A stretch of DNA of 44,412 nucleotides from Lentisphaerota bacterium (lineage in GTDB: Bacteria > Verrucomicrobiota > Kiritimatiellia > Kiritimatiellales > Pontiellaceae): positions 1 through 44,412 of the forward strand of contig JAAYDL010000328.1 in the NCBI GenBank assembly GCA_012729265.1. The letters run 5' to 3'. How positions within the stretch are numbered: position 1 is the first letter of the stretch; every line of letters starts with the position of its first letter. The notes beneath the pieces are model-generated. The model did no database searches and was not told the origin of the DNA. It was given only the letters and a program-made list of their open reading frames with translations. The translations under genes were made by a program, and so were the position numbers. This document shows, one piece after another, positions 8,084-15,478 of this stretch.

Positions 8084-9034
8084 TCAGTGCTCCCAATGCA
8101 GCTCCACATCATAACTCACAATGTTATACAGGTTATCGTAGCTGTCTGCCCGAGAAAGAAATGTTTTTACTTCGCCGGGACCCAGAGTTCCGATTTTAAC
8201 ATAATCCACATCCAGAACACTTTCCGTGATATCCCTGTAAATCACCTCGACTTCGACTCCGCGAAGCAGCTCGTTTCCCTGATTTCGAACACTGCCGGTC
8301 AGGTTATAAAACTGTATATCGCCTCCGGCATCTCCCGACGGGCTGCGCGAAGTGTATGTATGCATGCCATACACCCGCAAGGGTCGACGCCTCACATCCA
8401 TCTGATTCAAAATTTCAGGGGTCAAGGGAATCGGTTGTCCGTCATCATCCAGAATCAGCTTACTGTTGTTCAGATTGCGTTCCTCTCGCGTTGAGACGAT
8501 TTGATTGGCTTTGAAATAGTACGCTACCGCCTCTTCATAATTACCCAGCTTCCACTGCGTATCGCCGATCGCTTCGAGCACGCGCGAATCGGTGGGGTGG
8601 TCCGCGAGCAGAGCAAACAGTTCATTCAGATCTGCCCGAGTCCGTACATCCGCCAACCTTTTTGCTGCAGCAGGAGCGGCTTTTGACATGAGCAGATCGA
8701 TCTTCCGCACATATTCCTCAACGTCTTCAAAATACTGTCCGTGTGGATATTTCTCAAGATAGCCCAGAAAAACGACCCGGGACTCGTGATATGCTGATGC
8801 TGAATAGAGGGCAATGCCCTGCCGAAAGATAATGTCCTGTCGGATCGACGTCTCGGGATATTGGTCCTGGAGCGCTTCATAGCGCGCTGCCGCCAAAATA
8901 TATTCCTGATTGTCAAACGCCCGGTCCGCTTCCACCCGTCGCTCCCTATACGGAAGATCACTAAGCCATACGCACCCCGACAGCAATAACGAGATGACAA
9001 AACAGAGAGATAACTTGGACAACGAACGATACAT
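8084..9034 (-). CDS. TPR lipoprotein with C-terminal FxLYD-like domain
   Basis: This 316-residue lipoprotein has the lipobox LLSGC with Cys21 as lipidation site. Residues about 35-200 contain tetratricopeptide-like helix pairs (for example FDNQEYILAAARYEALQDQY and the segment around WKLGNYEEAVAYYFKANQ). The last 90 residues form a beta domain of FxLYD type (NLTGSVRNQGNELLRGVEVEV and later GTLGPGEVKTFLS). The ATG at 9034 is preferred to an in-frame TTG at 9040 because GAGTGG is correctly spaced for it. It heads the secretin-like cluster. TPR lipoproteins such as PilF act as pilotins for secretins, so a pilotin-like role is a reasonable but unproved inference. Confidence 0.8.
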   Translation of the reverse strand: MYRSLSKLSLCFVISLLLSGCVWLSDLPYRERRVEADRAFDNQEYILAAARYEALQDQYPETSIRQDIIFRQGIALYSASAYHESRVVFLGYLEKYPHGQYFEDVEEYVRKIDLLMSKAAPAAAKRLADVRTRADLNELFALLADHPTDSRVLEAIGDTQWKLGNYEEAVAYYFKANQIVSTREERNLNNSKLILDDDGQPIPLTPEILNQMDVRRRPLRVYGMHTYTSRSPSGDAGGDIQFYNLTGSVRNQGNELLRGVEVEVIYRDITESVLDVDYVKIGTLGPGEVKTFLSRADSYDNLYNIVSYDVELHWEH

Positions 9035-9167
9035 AATCAACCACTCAAATTACTGGTGTTGTATCAAACTGCTATACGGCATGAAAGCGAAAACGGGGAA
9101 AATATGGGGTGACAATGCAGGGCCTTTTTATTTGGACTCATAGTCTTGCGGTGAGCATTGCATAGGC

Positions 9168-9848
9168 TCAGACTTCTTGATCCGCTGGAAGTCCAAGTGT
9201 CCCCGGATCTGAATGTTTGACCGGCGTTTCTGATAAAGAACTGAACACAAGTTTAAGCTCTGTCCCTGGGAAGAGTGTCTCGGTTTCGTTGAGAAGCTCA
9301 AGCAGAACGCGCAGTTCGCGGTTTCATTGAGGTTTGCCGGCACCGTGGAGCCGAACGTGCAGCTCTTTGCGGACGGGATCGGGGCATAGATCGGCGGGAG
9401 TGGTGAATAAGTCCTGCAGGAGCGCTCGGGCTGCGCTCAGCGAGGCGGTGGGTTGACCCAGTGCCGCAGCCAAGGCGGTTTCAGCCCGATAGCTGATCAT
9501 GCCGATCGTGTTCATCAGAGCACGCCGCGATTGCGGCAGTTGCTTGAAGCGCTCTGCTTCGGAAAGTTCGCCCCATGCGATATGTTTGGCTACGCCTTTG
9601 AGAGTTCCTTTGGCCCGTTCGAGCGCGGCGTCGAGCCGAATGATTTCGTCGAGCCAGTCGGCTTTGCTGATGATGGAGGTTTGTCTGCCCGTTTCGGTAA
9701 GACGGCGAACCTCGCTTACGGCGAGGGTGTCCTTCCCGTTTCCGATGGTGGTTTCGCGTTGGGCACGTCCATACAGGGTTGGAACTTCGAAACCGCGCCA
9801 TGAAGCTCTCCAAACGTCGCTGCGGCACGTTCCGAACTGCGCGTGCAT
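9168..9848 (-). pseudogene. Decayed transposase remnant
   Basis: The C-terminal part of a transposase of the kind common in PVC genomes is visible on the minus strand. The first portion is TIGNGKDT, then VRRLTETGRQTSII, then LDAALERAKGTLKG and LHVRLHGAGKPQ. An in-frame TGA at 9324-9326 interrupts it, after which the same frame continues with RELRVLLELLNETETLFPGT and KLVFSSL to a stop at 9168-9170. The catalytic N-terminal part is missing, and a central stretch seems deleted after RQTSII. The family comparison is from memory. No terminal inverted repeats were found. It is inactive debris of an insertion element. Confidence 0.6.
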
Positions 9849-9950
9849 GCCGTGCCCAGAACTTGGACTAAAATAAGCTCAATCAATTGGACGTAAAGGA
9901 ATTACGACACGATGGAATTATTGTGTGGATCAGGAATCCTGAGGCTGATA

Positions 9951-10163
9951 TTACGCCGAACGATTTCCTTGGGTAATGAGGTTGTTTTCCCTCTTGGATT
10001 TTCCGTGTCGCACCGAAATGATGGAGTCGCCGTCGGCCGATTCATTATGCCGGTTAAACAGACGAACCTTGGCATTGTGGCTTCTGACCAGATCCACAAT
10101 TTTCGCGGCGGTACGGCTATGGAGTCCATGGGGAGCCCCGATCGTAAGATTATAGGTCTTCAT
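9951..10163 (-). CDS. HPr-like phosphocarrier protein, short at the C-terminus
   Basis: HPr relays phosphate in sugar phosphotransferase systems or acts as a regulatory protein when transporters are missing. This 70-residue protein keeps the active-site region GLHSRTAAKIV with His15 and Arg17, although the usual Pro18 is Thr. DSIISV supplies Ser47 at the position of the regulatory serine. HPr is normally about 85-90 residues, so the last helix is missing here. The decayed transposase begins about 100 bases beyond the stop. A strong GGAGGAAG ribosome binding site precedes the ATG. It may be a truncated but expressed regulator, or a gene damaged by past insertion. The upstream leader ORF and terminator suggest attenuation. 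Confidence 0.7.
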   Translation of the reverse strand: MKTYNLTIGAPHGLHSRTAAKIVDLVRSHNAKVRLFNRHNESADGDSIISVRHGKSKRENNLITQGNRSA

Positions 10164-10258
10164 CGTTATTTCACTTCCTCCATGGACTCAAAAGGGTTTG
10201 GGGTCCATTGGTTTTTCTGTTGTTCTCTTTTTTTAAAGGTTGCGGGTTAAAAATAAAA

Positions 10259-10288
10259 AACCCGCCTTCCGGTTGCGGAAGGCGGGTT
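10259..10288 (-). terminator. Strong intrinsic terminator upstream of the HPr-like gene
   Basis: AACCCGCCTTCCG and CGGAAGGCGGGTT form a 13-bp stem with a four-base loop. On the minus strand it is followed by TTTTTTATTTTT, the textbook intrinsic form. It ends a transcript that would begin near 10446 and precedes the HPr-like gene by about 95 bases, so it can act as an attenuator. Confidence 0.85.
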
Positions 10289-10317
10289 GTCAAAACGGTT
10301 TCTGTGCGGATTAATCG

Positions 10318-10431
10318 TTAATGCAACTTCTCTCCTTCCGGAAAAGTACAATACCACATGCGCTCGGTGGAGGAGCGATGCAGCTGCTTAATCGATTTTT
10401 TCACACACATTTTCATCATTAAATCATCCAT
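10318..10431 (-). CDS. Candidate leader peptide or small protein (37 aa)
   Basis: A 37-codon ORF runs from an ATG at 10431 to a TAA at 10318. An internal ATG at 10419 has a better spaced GGATG in front of it and would give 33 residues. The peptide is basic in the middle (KKSIKQLHR) and ends with CTFPEGEKLH. A good sigma70-like promoter lies 15-50 bases upstream and a strong terminator starts 30 bases after the stop, so this is a complete short transcription unit. The codons for PEG contain CCGGAAGG, which can pair with the CCTTCCG of the terminator's left arm. No homolog is recognised, and it could be a noncoding leader. Confidence 0.45.
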   Translation of the reverse strand: MDDLMMKMCVKKSIKQLHRSSTERMWYCTFPEGEKLH

Positions 10432-10452
10432 TGGTTTTACCAATTGCCTTTT

Positions 10453-10482
10453 CGTATAGGATTTTCCTCCGGTCGATGTCAA
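10453..10482 (-). promoter_or_regulatory. Sigma70-like promoter for the leader ORF and HPr
   Basis: On the minus strand a perfect TTGACA (10482-10477) is followed after 18 bases by TATACG (10458-10453). The predicted start is near 10446, about 15 bases before the small ORF. The promoter is divergent from that of the GbsR-like gene. Confidence 0.6.
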
Positions 10483-10517
10483 CGCTTATTGTGGGTAAAA
10501 TCCTTCGATAAAATCGA

Positions 10518-10546
10518 TTGCGCAGGCGCAGTTTGTTCAGTATATT
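10518..10546 (+). promoter_or_regulatory. Promoter of the GbsR-like gene
   Basis: TTGCGC at 10518-10523 and TATATT at 10541-10546 are spaced by 17 bases. The predicted start near 10553 falls almost on the ATG at 10556, and no ribosome binding site is seen, so the mRNA may be leaderless. Confidence 0.5.
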
Positions 10547-10553
10547 TTGAACA
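10534..10553. promoter_or_regulatory. Candidate operator for the GbsR-like regulator
   Basis: TGTTCA-N8-TGAACA is a perfect inverted repeat that covers the -10 box and the start of the regulator gene. Such a position suits autorepression by the dimeric HTH protein encoded immediately downstream. Binding itself is inferred. Confidence 0.5.
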
Positions 10554-10555
10554 CT

Positions 10556-11053
10556 ATGGAGCATTCATTTGGAAAAGAGTGTGCATTGGGATTGGTGGAA
10601 CGCGAGGTGGTTGAGTTTTTTGTTCGCATGGCCAACGTGCTGAATCTGCCGCGATCCGTGGGCGAAATTTACGGGGTTTTGTTTGTTTCATCCAAGCCGC
10701 TTTGCCTTGACGATTGTCGTGCGCTGCTGGGGATCAGTAAGGGTTCGACCAGTCAGGGGCTTCGGATCCTGCGTTCTTTCGGTGCGATCCGCACGGTGTA
10801 TGTTCCGGGCGACCGAAAAGATTATCACATTGCAGAAACTTCGTTGCGCAAGATTGTTTCAGGGTTTGCGAAGGAGCAGATTCAGCCGCATGTGGTCAGC
10901 GGCAAGGAGCGGGTTCAGCGAATCCGTGAACTGCTTGAGGACCATAAAGTCGATAATCCCGATGATATGAGAGAAAAGATTGATATGCTGGAAAACTGGC
11001 AGAAGCGGGCGAATTCGGTTCTGCCGTTGGTTTTGAAACTGATTGGAAAGTAG
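10556..11053 (+). CDS. GbsR/MarR-type transcriptional regulator
   Basis: This 165-residue protein is a winged-helix regulator of the GbsR group. The segment IYGVLFVSSKPLCLDDCRAL, followed by LGISKGSTSQGLRILRSFGAI (residues about 38-80), is the family's DNA-binding motif. A helical C-terminus (about 100-165) would dimerise. An in-frame TTG lies three codons upstream (10547), but the ATG at 10556 fits a leaderless transcript from the promoter at 10518-10546. It is followed after three bases by a NusG paralog and then by sugar-nucleotide genes. The pairing suggests control of surface polysaccharide synthesis. An inverted repeat over its own promoter suggests autoregulation. Confidence 0.85.
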   Translation: MEHSFGKECALGLVEREVVEFFVRMANVLNLPRSVGEIYGVLFVSSKPLCLDDCRALLGISKGSTSQGLRILRSFGAIRTVYVPGDRKDYHIAETSLRKIVSGFAKEQIQPHVVSGKERVQRIRELLEDHKVDNPDDMREKIDMLENWQKRANSVLPLVLKLIGK

Positions 11054-11056
11054 AAA

Positions 11057-11596
11057 ATGGACGAACTCGCGCAATTTTTCGAGGGAGAGCGTTGGTATTG
11101 CGTGCGCGCCAAGCCCAAGAAGGAACGGTTGGCGGCGGCGGGCATTTCGGCGCGGCTTCAGCTGGAGGTTTTTTGTCCGCAGATTCGATTTCGTCGAAAA
11201 ACGGTGCGTGGTGCGGTTTGGTTTCAAGAGGCGATGTTTCCGGGGTATCTGTTTGTGCGGTTTGATATGCCGACGATGCGCCGTAGAGTTGCGCACTCGA
11301 ACGGTGTTCTGACGATTCCTTCGTTTAATGGGCGCTATGTTCCGATTCCTGATGCAATTATTGAGTCACTTCACGGAGAAGTGGGCGAGGAAGAGGTCGT
11401 GGATGCTGGACATGCGCTGGAGGTTGGCCAAGAAACAACGATTACAGAAGGCGCATTCGAAGGCATAAAGGTTAAGGTGGTTCGTCTGATTGATGGAGAA
11501 GACCGCGTGGCGGTGCTGCTGGAAATGCTCGGCACCTTGGTTGAGACGGAGTTTCCGGTTTATGCGCTGGAGCATCGGTCTAAATACAGAATGTGA
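11057..11596 (+). CDS. NusG/RfaH-like transcription elongation factor
   Basis: This 179-residue protein has a NusG N-terminal domain (about residues 11-110), seen in RWYCVRAKPKKERLAAAGI and MFPGYLFVRFD, and a C-terminal KOW-like domain (about 125-175). Specialised NusG paralogs such as RfaH and UpxY bind RNA polymerase and carry it through long polysaccharide operons. It is unlikely to be the housekeeping nusG, which normally lies beside secE and rplK, whereas this gene sits between a GbsR-like regulator and glmS. The gene begins three bases after the regulator's stop, with GGAAAG overlapping that stop. Operon-specific antitermination is inferred. Confidence 0.88.
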   Translation: MDELAQFFEGERWYCVRAKPKKERLAAAGISARLQLEVFCPQIRFRRKTVRGAVWFQEAMFPGYLFVRFDMPTMRRRVAHSNGVLTIPSFNGRYVPIPDAIIESLHGEVGEEEVVDAGHALEVGQETTITEGAFEGIKVKVVRLIDGEDRVAVLLEMLGTLVETEFPVYALEHRSKYRM

Positions 11597-11631
11597 AGTA
11601 AACAGTTTATTTTCTCCGAGGGAGGGAACGT

Positions 11632-13470
11632 ATGTGTGGAATTGTTGGGTATTTGGGAAAACGGAAGGCCGCAGAGATTTTGGTGGACGGGCTGCGGCGG
11701 CTGGAATACCGCGGATACGACTCGGCGGGAATTGCCTGTCTTTATGATCAGAAGATTGATGTGATAAAGAATCCGGGAAAGGTTCGGACATTGCGTGAAC
11801 GGGTTGAGTCCTCTGCGCTGGAGTCGATCAAAAAGGCAAATGTGGGTATCGGCCATACGCGCTGGGCAACGCACGGTCCGCCGAATGAAGTCAATGCGCA
11901 TCCACACCAAGATGCAAGCGGACACTTTGTGATGGTGCATAACGGGATCATCGAAAATTATAAATCAATCCGCAGCGGATTGGCGCAGCATGGAATTGAG
12001 TGTATATCCGATACCGATTCCGAAGTGCTGATTCAACTGATTGCCTTCTGCTACGAAGGGAATCTGGAAGAGGCGATCGCTGAGTCGCTCAAGAAAGTGA
12101 AGGGCACGTACGGCATTGTCGTTATGACCGATCATGAACCCGGCAAGTTGGTTGCTGCCCGCTGCGGAAGTCCGATTGTGTTGGGATTGGGGAAAAATGA
12201 AACGTTGGTGGCGAGCGATGCCTCAGCCATTATTCCTCATACGCGCGACGCCGTTTATCTCGAAGATTTTGATATGGCCGTGATCACGGAAACCGGCGTT
12301 CAGATGTTTGATCTGCAGCGTTCTCCGGTGGACCGGGAAGTTATGGAGATGGATTGGGATGCTTGCGCGGCGGAAAAGGGCGAGCATGCGCATTACATGC
12401 TCAAAGAAATGTTTGAGCAGCCCGACTCTATTCGCAACGCCATTCGCGGTCGTCTTGATTTTGAAATGGGCACGGCGATCCTTTCCGGTCTTGATTTTTC
12501 GCCGCGTGATGCTGCGATGATCAACCGGGTACTGGTCGTCGGCTGCGGAACATCGATGCATGCCGGAATGGTGGGAGAGTATGCCATTGAGGAGATGGCG
12601 AGCATTTTGGCCGAAGTGGAGCAGGCGGCAGAGTTCCGATACCGCAATCCGATTATCACGCCGTCGGACCTCGTTTTGGCGATCAGTCAATCGGGCGAAA
12701 CGGCAGACACGTTGGCAGCGGTACGCGAGGCCAAACATAAGGGGGCCGTGGTCGCAGGGATTTGCAACGTGGTGGGTTCTACAATTGCCCGGGAAACGGG
12801 TCGCGGAGTTTATCTGCATGCCGGCCCGGAAATCGGCGTAGCTTCGACCAAGGCGTTTACGTGTCAGGTCTCCGTGATGCTGATGATGGCGCTTAAGCTG
12901 GCAAGGACGCGTCGTATGCCGCTCAACGAAGGCGAGGAATTATGCCGTTGGATTGAGCGTCTACCGGAGTTGGTGGAGCAGGTCTTGGCTCAGAGCGATG
13001 CCATCAAAGCGGTCGCACAGAAGTATGCCGATTGTGAAAACGCATTTTTTATCGGGCGCGGTTATCTTTATCCCGCTGCGCTGGAGGGGGCGCTGAAGCT
13101 GAAGGAGATCAGTTATATTCATGCCGAGGGCTATCATGCCGCCGAGCTTAAGCATGGACCGATTGCTCTGCTGGAGGAAAAAACACCGGTCGTTGCGCTG
13201 CTGAACAATGTGCCCGGAAAAGATAAAACGCTCGGTAATGCGGAAGAATGCCGCGCTCGAAAGGCACCCGTGATTGCGATCGTCAGCGAAGGCGATGAAG
13301 AAGCGGGAGAAGGGTTCAACGATGTGATCGTTTTGCCCGATTGTCCGCCCTGCATTGCGCCGATCCCAACCGTTGTTGCGCTTCAGCTGCTTTCATATCA
13401 CATTGCGGTGGCGCGCGGGTGCGAGATTGACCAGCCGCGAAATCTGGCTAAGTCGGTTACGGTGGAGTAA
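11632..13470 (+). CDS. glmS: Glutamine-fructose-6-phosphate aminotransferase
   Basis: GlmS makes glucosamine 6-phosphate from fructose 6-phosphate and glutamine, the committed step to UDP-GlcNAc for peptidoglycan and polysaccharide. The protein has 612 residues. Cys2 of MCGIVGYLG is the glutaminase nucleophile, exposed after Met removal, and the N-terminal amidotransferase domain spans about 1-220. Two SIS sugar isomerase domains follow, with GCGTSMHAG and SQSGETADT in the first, and the usual NLAKSVTVE end. GGAGGGAA precedes the ATG. No glmS ribozyme-like leader is possible in the 35-base gap to the NusG-like gene, so control is probably through the operon. Confidence 0.97.
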   Translation: MCGIVGYLGKRKAAEILVDGLRRLEYRGYDSAGIACLYDQKIDVIKNPGKVRTLRERVESSALESIKKANVGIGHTRWATHGPPNEVNAHPHQDASGHFVMVHNGIIENYKSIRSGLAQHGIECISDTDSEVLIQLIAFCYEGNLEEAIAESLKKVKGTYGIVVMTDHEPGKLVAARCGSPIVLGLGKNETLVASDASAIIPHTRDAVYLEDFDMAVITETGVQMFDLQRSPVDREVMEMDWDACAAEKGEHAHYMLKEMFEQPDSIRNAIRGRLDFEMGTAILSGLDFSPRDAAMINRVLVVGCGTSMHAGMVGEYAIEEMASILAEVEQAAEFRYRNPIITPSDLVLAISQSGETADTLAAVREAKHKGAVVAGICNVVGSTIARETGRGVYLHAGPEIGVASTKAFTCQVSVMLMMALKLARTRRMPLNEGEELCRWIERLPELVEQVLAQSDAIKAVAQKYADCENAFFIGRGYLYPAALEGALKLKEISYIHAEGYHAAELKHGPIALLEEKTPVVALLNNVPGKDKTLGNAEECRARKAPVIAIVSEGDEEAGEGFNDVIVLPDCPPCIAPIPTVVALQLLSYHIAVARGCEIDQPRNLAKSVTVE

Positions 13471-13514
13471 TTTATGGAAAATAGCAAAGCCCCTTTCCGG
13501 GGAGAGTTGTTTAA

Positions 13515-14396
13515 ATGAAGAATGTTTTAATCATTGGTGCAAAGGGACAGCTGGGCCGCGATTGTCTGGATGTTTTCAAGGATGTTTCCGGACTGAACGG
13601 CGTTGATCTTCCGGAGGCGGATCTTTCTGACCCGGGGGTGTGTCGGGACGTGCTGGACCGCTTGCAGCCGGAGATCATTGTAAACTGCGCGGCCTATACG
13701 GCAGTTGATGCGTGCGAGACCGATAAATCCTGCTGGAAAGCCAACGCCGAACTACCGGGAAATCTGGCGGACTGGGCGGCGGAAAACGGCGCTTTTCTGG
13801 CGCACATTTCAACGGATTATATCTTTTCTGGGGATAAACCGCTCTTTGAAGTGCTGTTGGAGACGGAACCTCCGGCTCCGGTCTCCGAATACGGTCGCTC
13901 CAAGCTGGCGGGTGAGCAGTCCGTGATGGAGCGCTGCGCGAACAGCGCGATTCTGCGCACGGCTTGGCTCTATGGGGGCTCCGGGAAAAATTTTCTAAAA
14001 ACCATGCTTCGGCTTACTCTGCAGAATCCAGGCAAGGAGCTGAAAGTCGTGAGCGATCAGTTTGGTTCGCCGACGTGGTCGTATACGCTGGCGCGCCAAA
14101 TACGCGCGGTTGCGGAAAGGCGGGCGGGCGGAATTTTTCACGCCTCTTCGGAGGAGTATTGCTCCTGGTATGATCTCGCCTGCCGGTTTTTGGGAAAGCT
14201 GGGTGTGGAGCACCATTTTGTGCCGTGTACGAGCGAGGAGTTTCCGTCGCCGACCAAGCGGCCGACGAATTCGATTTTGGAAAATGCGCATTTGAAGGCG
14301 CTGGGGATGAATTTGTTTAAAGGCTGGGAGGACGAGTTGTCCGACTTTGTCGAAAAGCACGGAGAAAGCGTTATGGCGGAGGTTCAGGGTAAATGA
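13515..14396 (+). CDS. rmlD: dTDP-4-dehydrorhamnose reductase
   Basis: RmlD carries out the last step of dTDP-L-rhamnose synthesis, using NAD(P)H to reduce the 4-keto sugar. The 293-residue protein is an extended short-chain dehydrogenase. It has the nucleotide-binding GAKGQLGRD near residue 8, STDYIFSG near residue 95 and the catalytic YGRSK near residue 127. A GGGGAGAG ribosome binding site lies ten bases before the ATG. It overlaps rmlB by four bases (ATGA) and follows glmS by 44 bases, so it is in the same operon. RmlA and RmlC are not in the window, so the pathway must be completed elsewhere. Confidence 0.92.
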   Translation: MKNVLIIGAKGQLGRDCLDVFKDVSGLNGVDLPEADLSDPGVCRDVLDRLQPEIIVNCAAYTAVDACETDKSCWKANAELPGNLADWAAENGAFLAHISTDYIFSGDKPLFEVLLETEPPAPVSEYGRSKLAGEQSVMERCANSAILRTAWLYGGSGKNFLKTMLRLTLQNPGKELKVVSDQFGSPTWSYTLARQIRAVAERRAGGIFHASSEEYCSWYDLACRFLGKLGVEHHFVPCTSEEFPSPTKRPTNSILENAHLKALGMNLFKGWEDELSDFVEKHGESVMAEVQGK

Positions 14397-15478
14397 AAAA
14401 GATTTTGGTTACAGGCGGTGCAGGGTTTATTGGTTCGGCGGTGTGCCGCTATCTCGTGAAAGACAAGCAGTATTCGGTGCTGAATCTTGACAAATTGACC
14501 TACGCCGGAGTCCCGGCTTCGTTGACGGAGATTGAGGAGAGCCCGTTGTATCGCTTTGAAAAAGCGGATGTGTGCGATAAGCAGGCGGTAAGCGCGCTGT
14601 TTGCCGACTTTCAGCCGGATGCGGTGATGCATCTTGCGGCGGAGTCGCACGTGGACCGCTCGATAGATGGCCCTGCGGCCTTTATTGAAACCAATGTGGT
14701 CGGCACCTACACGATGTTGGAGTGCGCCCGTGAATATTGGAACAGCCTGCCTGAAGAGCACAAAGCAAACTTCCGATTTCACCATATTTCCACCGACGAG
14801 GTGTATGGATCGCTTGGTGCGGAAGGGCTGTTTGAGGAGACCACACCGTATGATCCCCGCTCGCCGTATTCCGCCAGCAAAGCGTCCAGCGACCATTTGG
14901 TGAAGGCGTGGTTCCATACCTACGGTCTTCCGGTGGTGGTGACCAACTGCTCCAATAACTATGGTCCCTATCATTTTCCGGAAAAGCTGATTCCGCTGGT
15001 GATTCTGAATGCGCTGGATGAGAAGAAGCTTCCCGTGTACGGCAAGGGCGATAACATTCGTGACTGGCTCTACGTGGAGGATCATGCGCGCGCGTTGGTG
15101 TGCGTCGTGGAGAAAGGAACGCCGGGCGAAACCTACAACGTGGGCGGACGCAACGAGCGGACCAATCTGGAGGTGGTCGAAACGATCTGTTCGATTTTGG
15201 ACGAGCTGAAACCGCGAGCGTCGGGGTCGTACAAGGATTTGATCACCTTTGTAACCGATCGTCCGGGCCATGATCGGCGCTATGCCATTGATGCCACGAA
15301 GCTGGAAACCGAACTGGGCTGGAAGGCGCAGGAAAACTTTGAAACCGGTATTCGCCGCACGGTTCAGTGGTATCTCGACAACGCTTGGTGGTGGAAGCCC
15401 TTGCGTGAATCGCGCTATTCCGGCGAGCGTCTAGGCAATTCTGATAACGGCGTTCGTGTTCAAAAAGCAACCTCTTGA
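14393..15478 (+). CDS. rmlB: dTDP-glucose 4,6-dehydratase
   Basis: RmlB converts dTDP-glucose to dTDP-4-keto-6-deoxyglucose, the entry to rhamnose and other deoxysugars. The protein has 361 residues, the usual length. It shows [15 protein letters not shown] at the N-terminus for NAD+ binding, [10 protein letters not shown] with the Thr-Asp-Glu active-site residues near residue 136, YSASKAS with the catalytic Tyr and Lys near residue 161, and [14 protein letters not shown] near 188. Its start overlaps the rmlD stop. Its last 19 bases overlap the end of the convergent unknown gene on the minus strand, and no terminator separates them. Confidence 0.96.
   Translation: MKKILVTGGAGFIGSAVCRYLVKDKQYSVLNLDKLTYAGVPASLTEIEESPLYRFEKADVCDKQAVSALFADFQPDAVMHLAAESHVDRSIDGPAAFIETNVVGTYTMLECAREYWNSLPEEHKANFRFHHISTDEVYGSLGAEGLFEETTPYDPRSPYSASKASSDHLVKAWFHTYGLPVVVTNCSNNYGPYHFPEKLIPLVILNALDEKKLPVYGKGDNIRDWLYVEDHARALVCVVEKGTPGETYNVGGRNERTNLEVVETICSILDELKPRASGSYKDLITFVTDRPGHDRRYAIDATKLETELGWKAQENFETGIRRTVQWYLDNAWWWKPLRESRYSGERLGNSDNGVRVQKATS

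Noticed and set aside
11597-11631. A glmS ribozyme or riboswitch upstream of glmS
   Set aside because: Only 35 bases separate the NusG-like gene and glmS, too few for the ribozyme.
14384-15271. A 295-codon ORF opposite rmlB
   Set aside because: It is a high-GC antisense shadow; rmlB has all catalytic motifs.
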